Source: Pseudoduganella aquatica
GTDB lineage: Bacteria; Pseudomonadota; Gammaproteobacteria; Burkholderiales; Burkholderiaceae_D
Length of the DNA: 64,000 nt
Assembly: GCF_009857595.1 (NCBI RefSeq)
Contig: NZ_WWCU01000012.1
Span: forward strand, 95,115 to 159,114
Direction of reading: 5' to 3'
Shown here: in pieces, positions 1 to 7,751 of the stretch
Position numbering within the stretch: position 1 is the stretch's first letter
Layout: the number at the start of each line of letters is the position of its first letter
The notes under the pieces: model-generated
What the model saw: only the letters and a program-made list of their open reading frames with translations
Told to the model about the DNA's origin: nothing
Database searches by the model: none
Position numbers and translations under genes: made by a program

Positions 1-678
1 CACGCGGCCGTCGCCGGTGACGATGTTGACCACGCCGGCAGGCACGCCTGCCTGCACGCAGATGTCCGCGAACAGCATGGCGGTCAGCGAAGTGAATTCG
101 GCTGGTTTGAACACGACCGTGTTACCGGCGGCCAGCGCAGGAGCGATTTTCCACGCCAGCATAAGGAGAGGGAAATTCCATGGGACGATCTGGCCTACCA
201 CGCCCACCGGGCGGTGGTTGGCGAATTCTTCGTCCTGCAGCTGTGCCCAGCCTGCGTGGTAGTAGAAGTGGCGCGCCACCAGCGGCAGGTCGGCGTCGCG
301 GGTTTCGCGGATGGTCTTGCCGTTGTCCAGCGTTTCCAGCACGGCGAACAGGCGCGAATGCTTCTGCATCAGGCGCGCGATCGAGTACAGGATCTTGGCG
401 CGGCCATGGCCGCCCAGGCCTTGCCAGCCCGGCTGCGCGCGGCGCGCGGCTGCCACGGCGCGGTCGACGTCGTCGCCGGTCGCCTGCGTCAGCTTGGCCA
501 GCTCTTTGCCGTCGGCCGGATTGTTCGATGCGAAGGTTTCACCGGCGTCGCTCCAGGCGTTGTCGATGAACAGGCCGAACTGGCGGCCTTTCTGGTCCAG
601 CCACGCTTGCGCTTCTTTCTGGCTTTCTGGTGCCGGGCCGTATTCCATGGTATTGAGGATCTCGTTGATAGTTGGCAT
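1..678 (-). CDS. Aldehyde dehydrogenase, N-terminal 226 residues (cut by window edge)
   Basis: This is the amino-terminal part of an NAD(P)-dependent aldehyde dehydrogenase; the frame is open at base 1, so the C-terminal half with the catalytic Cys lies outside. The family signature IVPWNFPLLMLAWKIAPAL is followed by AAGNTVVFKPAE, which is the cofactor-binding Rossmann segment, so the assignment to the superfamily is firm. The gene is the last visible member of the leftward run xapA-deoB-deoC, 22 bases after the deoC stop. DeoC releases acetaldehyde from deoxyribose 5-phosphate, and aldehyde dehydrogenases next to deoC are a known arrangement, so oxidation of acetaldehyde or a deoxyribose-derived aldehyde is the likely role (inference). 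The start MPTINEIL is the only plausible ATG near the alignment start. Confidence 0.9.
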   Translation of the reverse strand, partial: MPTINEILNTMEYGPAPESQKEAQAWLDQKGRQFGLFIDNAWSDAGETFASNNPADGKELAKLTQATGDDVDRAVAAARRAQPGWQGLGGHGRAKILYSIARLMQKHSRLFAVLETLDNGKTIRETRDADLPLVARHFYYHAGWAQLQDEEFANHRPVGVVGQIVPWNFPLLMLAWKIAPALAAGNTVVFKPAEFTSLTAMLFADICVQAGVPAGVVNIVTGDGRV

Positions 679-700
679 AGCGGTGTCTTCTCGATGTTCT

Positions 701-1663
701 TTACGGTTGCGCGTGACGGTGGGCAGCGGAGTAGTTGCCGGTGACGTAGTGCTCGAGCTGGCGCTCGATGTCGGTCAGCAGGCTCGATGCGCCGATGCGG
801 AACAGGTGCGGCTCCAGCCAGTCATTGCCCAGTTCTTCCTTCATCACGGTCATGTACTGCAGGGCGCCCTTCGCGGTGCCCACGCCGCCCGCAGGCTTGT
901 AGCCGATCTTGAAACCGGTCTGCTCGTAGAACTCGCGGATCGCGCGCACCATCACCAGCGACACCGGGATGGTGGCGTTCACGCCTTCCTTGCCGGTGGA
1001 GGTCTTGATGAAGTCCGCGCCTGCCATCATGCAGACCCACGAAGCCTTGGCCACGTTTTCCAGCGTCACCAGGTCGCCGGTGGCCAGGATGGCTTTCACG
1101 TGCGCTTCGCCGCAGGCTTTGCGGTAAGCCAGCATTTCGTCGTACAGCGCTTGCCAGTTGCCGGTCAGGACGTGCTGGCGGGTGATGACGATGTCGATCT
1201 CGGTGGCGCCAGCGGCCACGCTCAATTCAATCTCGCGCACCTTGGTTTCCATGCTGGTCAGGCCCGCAGGGAAGCCGGTCGATACGGCGGCGATAGGCAA
1301 ACGGCCTTGCAGCACCTGCACTGCCGGCTTGATCATCTCGTGGTACACGCACACGGCGCCGGTGGTCACGTTCAGGTCTTGCAGGCCCAGCGCTTCCACC
1401 AGGTCCGAACGCAGCGGACGCATGGCCTTCATGCACAGGCGCTCGACGCGGCCCGGGGTGTCGTCGCCCGACAGCGTGGTCAGGTCGATCAGGCCGATGG
1501 CCTTGACCAGCCAGGCGGCCTGGTACTCTTTCTTCACCGAGCGGCGGTTCGCCAGCGAGGCGGCGCGGCGGTCGGCCGCCGCCTTGTTCACGTGGATATG
1601 GTTCAGCCAGCTCAGGTCGAGGGCCATTGCCTCGGTGCGCTTGAAGTCGTGCGGGATGGTCAT
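701..1663 (-). CDS. deoC: Deoxyribose-phosphate aldolase
   Basis: Class I aldolase that splits 2-deoxyribose 5-phosphate into glyceraldehyde 3-phosphate and acetaldehyde in the cytosol. The Schiff-base lysine is K220 in GADFIKTSTGK, and the second conserved lysine is K256 in GYKPAGGVG. The product is 320 residues, longer than the roughly 250-260 of the E. coli type, with about 50 extra residues at the N-terminus; this long form is known in proteobacteria. The frame is open upstream, but the ATG at 1663 is chosen because it overlaps the deoB stop as ATGA, which suggests translational coupling. No clear Shine-Dalgarno sequence precedes it. It lies in the operon xapA-deoB-deoC-aldehyde dehydrogenase and takes the product of DeoB. 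Confidence 0.95.
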   Translation of the reverse strand: MTIPHDFKRTEAMALDLSWLNHIHVNKAAADRRAASLANRRSVKKEYQAAWLVKAIGLIDLTTLSGDDTPGRVERLCMKAMRPLRSDLVEALGLQDLNVTTGAVCVYHEMIKPAVQVLQGRLPIAAVSTGFPAGLTSMETKVREIELSVAAGATEIDIVITRQHVLTGNWQALYDEMLAYRKACGEAHVKAILATGDLVTLENVAKASWVCMMAGADFIKTSTGKEGVNATIPVSLVMVRAIREFYEQTGFKIGYKPAGGVGTAKGALQYMTVMKEELGNDWLEPHLFRIGASSLLTDIERQLEHYVTGNYSAAHRHAQP

Positions 1664-2853
1664 AGGAGGTTGGTTCCGTTGGAAAGTGGTTTCACGCCCA
1701 GGTGGTGGGCCAGCGTCTGGCCGATGTCGGAGAAGGTTTCCGAGATGCCGAGCGGGCGCCCTTGCACGCCTGGACCGAAGAAGATCATCGGGATATGTTC
1801 GCGGGTGTGGTCCGAGCCGGGCGAGGTGGGATCGCAGCCGTGGTCGGCGGTAATCACGCACAGGTCGCCGTCCTTCATCTTGGCGAAGAACTCGGGCAGG
1901 CGGGCGTCCATTTCATGCAGCGCGTTCGAATAGCCTGCCACGTCGCGGCGGTGGCCGAAGGACTGGTCGAAGTCGACGAAGTTGACGAAGGTGAGCGACT
2001 TGTCGCCCGCCTCGTCCTGCACTTTCAGCAACGCGTCGAACAGGGCCATATTGTCCGGGCCCTTCACCACGCGGCTCACGCCTTGCGCGGCGTAGATGTC
2101 GCTGATCTTGCCCAGGGCGATCACTTCGCCGCCTTCGTTCTTCACATGGTCCAGCAGCGTGGGCGCGTGCGGCGGAATGGCGTAGTCGTGGCGGTTGGAG
2201 GTGCGCTTGTAGTTGCCGTTGGCGCCCACGAATGGACGCGCGATGATGCGGCCGATGTTGTAGGGCTTGACCAGCTCATAGGCCTTCTCGCACATATCGT
2301 ACAGGCGCTCCAGGCCGAAGTGCTCTTCGTGGCAGGCGATCTGCAGCACGGAGTCGGCGGAGGTGTAGAGGATAGGCTTGCCGCTTGCAACGCTCTCGTC
2401 GCCCAACTCATTGATGATGGTGGTGCCGGAAGCGTGGCAGTTGCCCAGGAAACCCGGCACGCCGGTCAGTTCCTGCAGCTTGTCGGTCAGCTCTTTCGGG
2501 AAGGACGGCACGGTCTTGGGGAAGTAGCCCCAGTCGAACAGCACCGGCACGCCGGCGATTTCCCAGTGGCCGCTCTGCGTGTCCTTGCCGGTCGATTGTT
2601 CGCGCGCCGCGCCATAGGCTGCGGTGAAGCCGTCGCGCAGCGGGAAGCCTTCGGCCCACTGGCCGCTGGCTTCGTGGGCGGCAGCGGCCAGGCCCAGTTT
2701 TTCCATGTTCGGCAGCGACATCGGCTTGCCTTCCCTGGCAGCCCATGCGGCGATATGGCCGAAGGTGTTGGTGGCGCTGTCGCCGTATTTGCCGGCGTCG
2801 GGCGTTGCGCCCAGGCCGAAGGAGTCCAGTAGGAGGATGAATGCGCGTGACAT
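1660..2853 (-). CDS. deoB: Phosphopentomutase
   Basis: Converts ribose 1-phosphate and deoxyribose 1-phosphate to the 5-phosphates, linking the nucleoside phosphorylase upstream to DeoC downstream. It is an alkaline-phosphatase-superfamily metalloenzyme of 397 residues, normal for the family. The N-terminal metal site DSFGLGATPDAGKYGD and the C-terminal motifs ITADHGCDPTSPGSDHTREH are intact. The ATG at 2853 (MSRAFILLLDSFG) is preferred over a TTG five codons upstream because the conserved beta strand begins right after it. The 3' end overlaps the deoC start by four bases. Confidence 0.95.
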   Translation of the reverse strand: MSRAFILLLDSFGLGATPDAGKYGDSATNTFGHIAAWAAREGKPMSLPNMEKLGLAAAAHEASGQWAEGFPLRDGFTAAYGAAREQSTGKDTQSGHWEIAGVPVLFDWGYFPKTVPSFPKELTDKLQELTGVPGFLGNCHASGTTIINELGDESVASGKPILYTSADSVLQIACHEEHFGLERLYDMCEKAYELVKPYNIGRIIARPFVGANGNYKRTSNRHDYAIPPHAPTLLDHVKNEGGEVIALGKISDIYAAQGVSRVVKGPDNMALFDALLKVQDEAGDKSLTFVNFVDFDQSFGHRRDVAGYSNALHEMDARLPEFFAKMKDGDLCVITADHGCDPTSPGSDHTREHIPMIFFGPGVQGRPLGISETFSDIGQTLAHHLGVKPLSNGTNLL

Positions 2854-2896
2854 GATAGGCTCGCTCAAAAGGTCAGTTTATGCCGAATAAAGCACA

Positions 2897-2915
2897 GGGG
2901 CGGTCCAGCCGCCCC
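2897..2915. terminator. Hairpin between xapA and deoB
   Basis: Seven-base arms GGGGCGG and CCGCCCC surround a five-base loop. A TTTT run follows on the plus strand, but the flanking genes are on the minus strand, where only a weak T-rich tail follows. It may attenuate xapA readthrough into deoB or stabilise a 3' end; the orientation makes a classical terminator for xapA uncertain. Confidence 0.45.
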
Positions 2916-2923
2916 TTTTCTTA

Positions 2924-3763
2924 TTACGCCTTAGGCGTTTTTGCCACGTTTTCCACGAAGGCCAGGATCAGCTTGATCAGGCTTTCGGCGCCGATGGCGG
3001 CGTACTTCAGGGTCTGCTCGTGCGACAGCGGGAACGGCGACAGGCCTTCGGCCAGGTTGGTAATGACGGACACGCCGACCACCTTCAGGCCACAGTGGCG
3101 CGCAGGCACCACTTCCGGCACCACCGACATGCCCACCACGTCCGCGCCCAGCGTTTTGAAGGCGCGGATTTCGGCCGGGGTTTCGAAGTTCGGACCGGCG
3201 TAGGCGATGTAGACGCCGTCATGCAGCGTGATGGCCTGCTCGGCTGCGGTGCTCTTCAGCAGATTGCGCAGGTCGGCGTCGTAGGCGTTGGCCATGCTGA
3301 AGAAGCGCGGGCCGAAGCGTTCGTCGTTCGGGCCTATCATCGGGGTGCCCGGCAGGAAGTTGATGTGGTCGGTCAGCGCCACCAGCGAGCCGGCGTCCAC
3401 TTCAGGACGCAGCGAACCGGCCGCGTTGGTCACGAACAGGAAGTCCACGCCCAGCAGTTTCAGGGTGCGCACGGCGGAGGTCATCACGCCCAGGCCGTAG
3501 CCTTCGTAGAAATGGCCGCGGCCTTTCAGGCACACCATCTGCACGCCGTTCAGGGTGCCCAGCACCATGGCGCCGGCGTGGCCGTGCACGGTGGAGATGG
3601 GGAAGCCCGGCAGTTCGTCGAAACCGATAGTCACCGCGTCCGTCATTTGCTCCGCCAGTACGCCCAGGCCGGAACCCAGGATCATGGCCAGGCGTGGCTG
3701 GAAGTTCGCTGGCATGCGCGAACGGACGATGGCGGCGGCCTGGAATGGAGAATTGTTAGACAT
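2924..3763 (-). CDS. xapA: Purine-nucleoside phosphorylase, family II (XapA/PunA type)
   Basis: Phosphorolyses purine ribo- and deoxyribonucleosides to base plus (deoxy)ribose 1-phosphate. The 279-residue product has the trimeric family features: phosphate-site ILGSGLG, VHGHAG, the TNAAGSL loop, GPNFETPAE carrying the base-contacting Glu, and SVITNLAEGLS carrying the conserved Asn. The segment VGMSVVPEVVPARHC and the C-terminal third read closer to E. coli xanthosine phosphorylase XapA than to the mammalian-like enzymes, so activity on xanthosine, inosine and guanosine is expected (inference from recalled family sequences). The start is supported by GAGG about eight bases upstream. It is the first gene of the leftward nucleoside operon and divergent from psuK. 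Confidence 0.9.
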   Translation of the reverse strand: MSNNSPFQAAAIVRSRMPANFQPRLAMILGSGLGVLAEQMTDAVTIGFDELPGFPISTVHGHAGAMVLGTLNGVQMVCLKGRGHFYEGYGLGVMTSAVRTLKLLGVDFLFVTNAAGSLRPEVDAGSLVALTDHINFLPGTPMIGPNDERFGPRFFSMANAYDADLRNLLKSTAAEQAITLHDGVYIAYAGPNFETPAEIRAFKTLGADVVGMSVVPEVVPARHCGLKVVGVSVITNLAEGLSPFPLSHEQTLKYAAIGAESLIKLILAFVENVAKTPKA

Positions 3764-3858
3764 GGTTATCCTCGTTTTAAGTGTTTTATCTGTGAGTTTT
3801 GGGCTGCTGCGCGGGGAATGTGACTTACGGCTATACAGGCGACACTATGCCTGAGCCC

Positions 3859-3915
3859 TATATGTATGGCAAATACCATTTTTCTTGGTCATTTATATGA
3901 AAGTCGTATAAATTA
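3859..3915 (+). promoter_or_regulatory. 57-bp regulatory block upstream of psuK, also found upstream of the 9521-11776 receptor
   Basis: The block starts with TATATGTATGGCAAATAC (3859-3876), whose core GTATGGCAAATAC is an inverted repeat GTAT-N5-ATAC. After 16 bases comes a second dyad, TTATATG-N5-CGTATAAA, around 3893-3911. A co-linear copy of the same length lies at 11882-11938 on the other strand; 47 of 57 positions agree by manual alignment, including all of the first 18. The spacing of two dyads resembles a regulator recognition site plus a promoter-proximal site, as for LysR-type regulators. It ends 63 bases before the psuK start and also lies between psuK and divergent xapA, so it could serve both. 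Confidence 0.75.
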
Positions 3916-3978
3916 GGGGCTGCGCCTCTTTTTTCAGCATTTGACACTGCACGGACATATGTTTACGATGAAAGACAA

Positions 3979-5115
3979 ATGTTTACAAGGCCACCGCCCG
4001 TGACGGACACATCCAAAAAAGAGCAGCTCTACGAGCTGATCCGCGCCAACCCCTTCGTCTCCCAGCAAGACCTGGCCGTCGAGCTGCGCCTGTCGCGCTC
4101 GGCCGTGGCCGGCCACATCGCCAGCCTGATACGCGAACGCCGCCTGCTCGGCCGCGCCTACGTGCTGCCGGATAAACGCCCTGTACTCTGTATAGGCGCT
4201 GCCAACCTGGACCGCAAGTTGCGCACGCTGGAAACGCTGCAAATGGGCACCTCCAATCCGGCCTACGCCGAGGAAGTGCATGGCGGCGTGGCCCGCAACA
4301 TCGCCGAGAACCTGGCCCGCCTCGGCCTGCCGTCCGCCCTGCTCACCGCCGTGGGCGACGATACGGCCGGCCACTCGCTGCTGCAACAGGCCGAGACGGC
4401 CGGCATCGACACGCGCGGCACGCTGCGCCTGAACAATACCTACAGCGGCACCTACACCGCCGTGCTGGACGAGCGCGGCGAAATGGTGCTGGCCCTGGCC
4501 GACATGGCGCTGTACGACCAGATGACGCCGGACTTCCTGGCCAGCCGCACGCCGCAGCGCGGCGGCGCCGCGATGGTGGTGGCCGACCTGAACCTGCCGC
4601 TGGACAGCGTGGCCGCCCTGCTGCAGGACGCGCAGCGCGACGCCCTGCCGCTTATTATCGTGGCCGTGTCCCAGCCCAAGATGGCGCGCCTGCCGCAAGA
4701 CCTGCACGGTCTGCGCCTGCTGGTGCTCAACCGCGGCGAACTGGAAACCCGCGTGGGCCGCGCCCTGCCAGACGAAGCCGCGCTTGCGCAAGCCTGCCGC
4801 GACGTGCAGGCGCAAGGCGCGCAGGACCTCATCATCACCTGCGGCGGCGAAGGCGTGTTTCATACAAATTCGCACACCGGCGCGGAAGGCCTGAGCTGGC
4901 TGCCCGCCCCGCAAGTGGACGTGGTGGACGTGACCGGCGCAGGCGACGCCTTTGCCGCCGGCGTGTGCTGGTCCATCTACCAGGGCAACGGCGACCTCAC
5001 GCTGGCCTGCCGCCGTGGCCTGAAAGTGGCCGCCATGACGCTGGAAAGCCCGGACACCGTCTCCCCCCTGCTGGCCGCCGACATTCTCGACGAGATCAAC
5101 GAATTCCACTTTTAG
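3979..5115 (+). CDS. psuK: Pseudouridine kinase with N-terminal helix-turn-helix domain (PfkB family)
   Basis: Phosphorylates pseudouridine to pseudouridine 5'-phosphate, the substrate of PsuG encoded nine bases downstream. Residues 1-65 form a winged helix-turn-helix (KKEQLYELIRANPFVSQQDL ... LSRSAVAGHIASL). Residues 68-378 are a PfkB ribokinase fold with VLCIGAANLDRK, the GGVARNIAENLARLG substrate motif and the C-terminal signature VDVTGAGDAFAAGV holding the catalytic Asp. A wHTH-kinase architecture is known for some nucleoside kinases of this family (E. coli YeiI), so autoregulation is possible (inference). The ATG at 3979 is weakly served by a ribosome site; a GTG at 4000 preceded by AAGG is an alternative. 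Confidence 0.88.
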   Translation: MFTRPPPVTDTSKKEQLYELIRANPFVSQQDLAVELRLSRSAVAGHIASLIRERRLLGRAYVLPDKRPVLCIGAANLDRKLRTLETLQMGTSNPAYAEEVHGGVARNIAENLARLGLPSALLTAVGDDTAGHSLLQQAETAGIDTRGTLRLNNTYSGTYTAVLDERGEMVLALADMALYDQMTPDFLASRTPQRGGAAMVVADLNLPLDSVAALLQDAQRDALPLIIVAVSQPKMARLPQDLHGLRLLVLNRGELETRVGRALPDEAALAQACRDVQAQGAQDLIITCGGEGVFHTNSHTGAEGLSWLPAPQVDVVDVTGAGDAFAAGVCWSIYQGNGDLTLACRRGLKVAAMTLESPDTVSPLLAADILDEINEFHF

Positions 5116-5124
5116 GAAACCACC

Positions 5125-6045
5125 ATGCACCAATTCCTCTCCTACTCGGCCGAAGTGGCCAACGCGCGCGCAGCGGGCAAACCCGTCGTGGCGCTGGAAT
5201 CGACCATCATCTCGCACGGCATGCCTTACCCGCAGAACGTGCAGACCGCGCAGGAAGTTGAACAGATCATCCGCGACGCGGGCGCCGTGCCGGCCACCAT
5301 CGCCATCATCGGCGGCAAGATCTGCATCGGCCTCTCGCCCGAGCAGCTGGAATTGCTGGGCAACTCGCCGGACGCCATGAAGGTGAGCCGCCGCGACCTG
5401 CCCTACGTGCTCTCGACCGGCAAGCTGGGCGCCACCACCGTGGCCGCCACCATGATCTGCGCCGAGCTGGCGGGCATCCATGTCTTCGTCACCGGCGGCA
5501 TCGGCGGCGTGCACCGTGGCGCCGAGACCAGCTTCGACATCTCGGCCGACCTGCAGGAGCTGGCGCGGACTTCGGTGGCCGTGGTGTGCGCGGGCGTGAA
5601 GTCCATCCTCGACATCGGCCTCACGCTGGAATACCTGGAGACGCACGGCGTGCCGGTGGTGAGCGTAGGCCAGCCCGGATTCCCGGCCTTCTTCACGCGC
5701 GAAAGCGGCTTCAACGCCGACTTCCAGCTCGATACGCCGGCCGAGCAGGCCTCCTTCATCAACACCAAGTGGAAGCTGGGCCTGAAGGGCGGCGTGGTGG
5801 TGAGCGCGCCGGTGCCGCAAGACCAGGCCATGCCGAAGGCGGAGATCGACGCCATCACCGCGCAGGCGCTGGGCGAAGCGGCGGCGGGCGGCGTCACCGG
5901 CAAGAAGGTCACACCCTTCCTGCTGGCGCGCATCAAGCAGCTGACCGAGGGCCGCAGCCTGGCCACCAATATCGCCCTGGTAAAGAACAACGCCCGCGTC
6001 GGCGCCGAACTGGCGCGCGCACTGCTGGAGCACCCCGTCGTATAA
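5125..6045 (+). CDS. psuG: Pseudouridine-5'-phosphate glycosidase
   Basis: Cleaves the C-C glycosidic bond of pseudouridine 5'-phosphate to uracil and ribose 5-phosphate. The 306-residue product has the family hallmarks: [16 protein letters not shown] with the conserved Glu at about residue 25, the Mn-site region [20 protein letters not shown], and [10 protein letters not shown] with the ring-opening lysine at about 159. The length is typical. GGAAACCACC precedes the ATG. It follows psuK by nine bases and clearly shares its transcript, forming a complete two-step pathway for salvage of pseudouridine from RNA turnover. Confidence 0.96.
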   Translation: MHQFLSYSAEVANARAAGKPVVALESTIISHGMPYPQNVQTAQEVEQIIRDAGAVPATIAIIGGKICIGLSPEQLELLGNSPDAMKVSRRDLPYVLSTGKLGATTVAATMICAELAGIHVFVTGGIGGVHRGAETSFDISADLQELARTSVAVVCAGVKSILDIGLTLEYLETHGVPVVSVGQPGFPAFFTRESGFNADFQLDTPAEQASFINTKWKLGLKGGVVVSAPVPQDQAMPKAEIDAITAQALGEAAAGGVTGKKVTPFLLARIKQLTEGRSLATNIALVKNNARVGAELARALLEHPVV

Positions 6046-6057
6046 CGAAGGCCTGCC

Positions 6058-6957
6058 ATGTCCATCGATCTGAAACAACTAAAGTACTTTCTCGCCGTTG
6101 CAGAAGAAAAGAGTTTCAGCCGCGCTGCGGAACGGCTGCACATATCGCAACCGCCGCTGAGCCAGCAGATCATGAAGCTGGAAAGTGAACTGGGCGTGCG
6201 CCTGTTCGCGCGCACCACGCGCACCTTCGAGCTGACGGTGGCGGGCAAGGCGCTGATGTCCGAAGCGTCCGAGCTGCTGGCCAAGATGCGCATGACCATA
6301 GACACCATCCGCCAGATCGACCGTGGCGAAGTGGGCCGGCTGCGCGTGGGCATCGTGGGTTCGGCGATGTGGGGGCCTATCCCCTCGCTGCTGGAGGAAT
6401 TCCAGAGCAAGTTCCCGCGCGTGACGTGGACCATCCATGAATTCGGACCGACGGTGCAGTACGACGCGCTGCGCGCCAAGCAGATCGACGTGGGCTTCTG
6501 GCGCGAGCCGAAACTGAACGAGGACGACCTGCGCAACGACAACCTGCGCCAGGAGCTGTGCTTCCGCGAGAACGTGTGCGTGGCGCTGAACGAGCACCAC
6601 CCGCTGGCCAAGCAGGACGCGATCGAGCTGACCGACATCGCCAACGAGCCTATGCTGACGCTGGCGCTCGACAAGTCGGCCTTCCCGCGCTACCTGATCC
6701 AGTGCTGCGTGAAGGCAGGCTTCCAGCCCACCATCTTCCAGGAAGCGTCCGAGCCGCAGACCCTGCTGGCCATGGTGGGCGCGGGGCTGGGCGTGGCACT
6801 GCTGCCAGAGACCACCAGCCGCATCGGCTGGCCGGGCGTGGTGTTCGTGCCGATCCGCACCAACCCGCCGTCGGCCAATCTGTACATCACCTACACCACG
6901 CTGGACGACGCGCCGGTGGTGCGGGCTTTCCTCAACATCCTCAAGCCCGCCACGTGA
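6058..6957 (+). CDS. LysR-family transcriptional regulator (CatR/BenM-like)
   Basis: Standard 299-residue LysR regulator. Residues 6-65 are the DNA-binding helix-turn-helix (YFLAVAEEKSFSRAAERLHI, then SQPPLSQQIMKLE), and residues about 93-295 are the periplasmic-binding-protein-like effector domain (LRVGIVGSAMWG ... VGAGLGVALLP). It lies 12 bases after psuG on the same strand, so it is probably the last gene of psuK-psuG and may be autoregulated. LysR regulators bind dyads such as T-N11-A, which fits the GTAT-N5-ATAC core of the block upstream of psuK. It is therefore a good candidate, alongside the PsuK HTH domain, for the protein that reads the shared 57-bp block (inference). Confidence 0.9.
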   Translation: MSIDLKQLKYFLAVAEEKSFSRAAERLHISQPPLSQQIMKLESELGVRLFARTTRTFELTVAGKALMSEASELLAKMRMTIDTIRQIDRGEVGRLRVGIVGSAMWGPIPSLLEEFQSKFPRVTWTIHEFGPTVQYDALRAKQIDVGFWREPKLNEDDLRNDNLRQELCFRENVCVALNEHHPLAKQDAIELTDIANEPMLTLALDKSAFPRYLIQCCVKAGFQPTIFQEASEPQTLLAMVGAGLGVALLPETTSRIGWPGVVFVPIRTNPPSANLYITYTTLDDAPVVRAFLNILKPAT

Positions 6958-6962
6958 CTGCC

Positions 6963-6993
6963 GGCGGGTTACGCTCCGCTAACCCGCCCTACG
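6963..6993 (+). repeat. REP-like palindrome GGCGGGTTA...TAACCCGCC CTACG, copy 1a
   Basis: Arms GGCGGGTTA (6963-6971) and TAACCCGCC (6980-6988) are followed by CTACG. It lies between convergent genes (lysR and pcp) and faces an inverted copy at 7054-7088, forming a doublet. The same family recurs at 16967 and 40580/40639. Such transcribed hairpins can act as bidirectional 3'-end signals. Confidence 0.85.
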
Positions 6994-7021
6994 CGACCCA
7001 TGCGCCCCATGCGAACTACCT

Positions 7022-7054
7022 GAACCACGCGAACCACCCGAACCACGCGAACAC
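7022..7054 (+). repeat. 9-bp tandem repeat GAACCACGC
   Basis: Three full units, GAACCACGC, GAACCACCC and GAACCACGC, plus a partial GAACAC fill the spacer between the two REP-like palindromes. No reading frame of note crosses it. Confidence 0.85.
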
Positions 7055-7088
7055 GTAGGGCGGGTTAGGCGGAACGCCGTAACCCGCC
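7054..7088 (-). repeat. REP-like palindrome, inverted copy 1b
   Basis: CGTAGGGCGGGTTA (7054-7067) and TAACCCGCC (7080-7088) surround a GC-rich loop. Together with 6963-6993 it forms a head-to-head doublet of the same repeat family, with the CTACG/CGTAG sides facing inward. Confidence 0.85.
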
Positions 7089-7101
7089 AGCGGTGACGCG
7101 G

Positions 7102-7749
7102 CTACTGCATCGCCCCGCCCTGCACGCGCACATCGGCCACGGTGGCGAGCGTGGTGCGCACCGCGATGCGCAGGCCTTCAATCATATCCGCCAGCGCCAT
7201 GCTGGCCGCACCCGGGTGCGCCGCCGCCTGCTGGGGCAAATATGGAATGTGGATGAACCCCGCCCGCATCGCCCTCCGCCCCTTCGCTGCGGCATGCATC
7301 AGCCCATAAAACACGTGGTTGCACACAAAAGTGCCCGCCGTCTGCGACACCGAAGCAGGCAGCCCCGCTTCCCGCAGCGCGCCCACGATGGCCTTGATCG
7401 GCAGCGTGGAAAAATACGCCGCCGGGCCGCCCGGCACAATGGCCTCGTCCACCAGCTGCTGCTGACGGTTGTCCCTGATCGGCGCGTCGTCCACATTGAT
7501 GGCCACGCGTTCCACAGACAAGTCGCAGCGCCCGCCCGCCTGCCCCACCGCGATCACCACCGCAGGATGAAGCTCCGCCACCGCCTGCGCCATCGCCTCG
7601 TTGGCCTCGCCGAACACGCAGGGCAACTGGCGCGCCACCACGCGGAAGCCGTCCTCGCTCCAGCCGTCCAGCGCGCGCACCGTTTCCCAGGCGGGGTTGA
7701 TGGTCTCTTGGTTAAACGGCTCGAAGCCGGTCAGCAATATCGTTTTCAT
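7102..7749 (-). CDS. pcp: Pyrrolidone-carboxylate peptidase (pyroglutamyl peptidase I)
   Basis: Cytosolic cysteine peptidase that removes N-terminal pyroglutamate from peptides. The 215-residue product carries the family motif [18 protein letters not shown], the catalytic Glu at about 80 in [19 protein letters not shown], Cys143 in [14 protein letters not shown] and His167 in GFIHIPYLP. The ATG at 7749 lies two bases beyond the stop of the upstream DUF979 gene; a TTG at 7755 overlapping that stop is an alternative start. Tight coupling to the DUF969/DUF979 membrane pair, a combination seen in many bacteria, suggests the pair moves pyroglutamate or pyroglutamyl peptides (inference). Confidence 0.95.
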   Translation of the reverse strand: MKTILLTGFEPFNQETINPAWETVRALDGWSEDGFRVVARQLPCVFGEANEAMAQAVAELHPAVVIAVGQAGGRCDLSVERVAINVDDAPIRDNRQQQLVDEAIVPGGPAAYFSTLPIKAIVGALREAGLPASVSQTAGTFVCNHVFYGLMHAAAKGRRAMRAGFIHIPYLPQQAAAHPGAASMALADMIEGLRIAVRTTLATVADVRVQGGAMQ

Positions 7750-7751
7750 CG

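Noticed and set aside
1664..1670. AGGAGGT next to the deoC start
   Set aside because: This ideal Shine-Dalgarno sequence is on the plus strand, whereas deoC is on the minus strand, so it cannot serve it; coupling to deoB is the better explanation.
3934..6078. A 714-residue minus-strand frame opposite psuK and psuG
   Set aside because: It is an antisense shadow with Gln/His/Arg/Val-rich composition and no motifs; psuK and psuG are unmistakable on the other strand.
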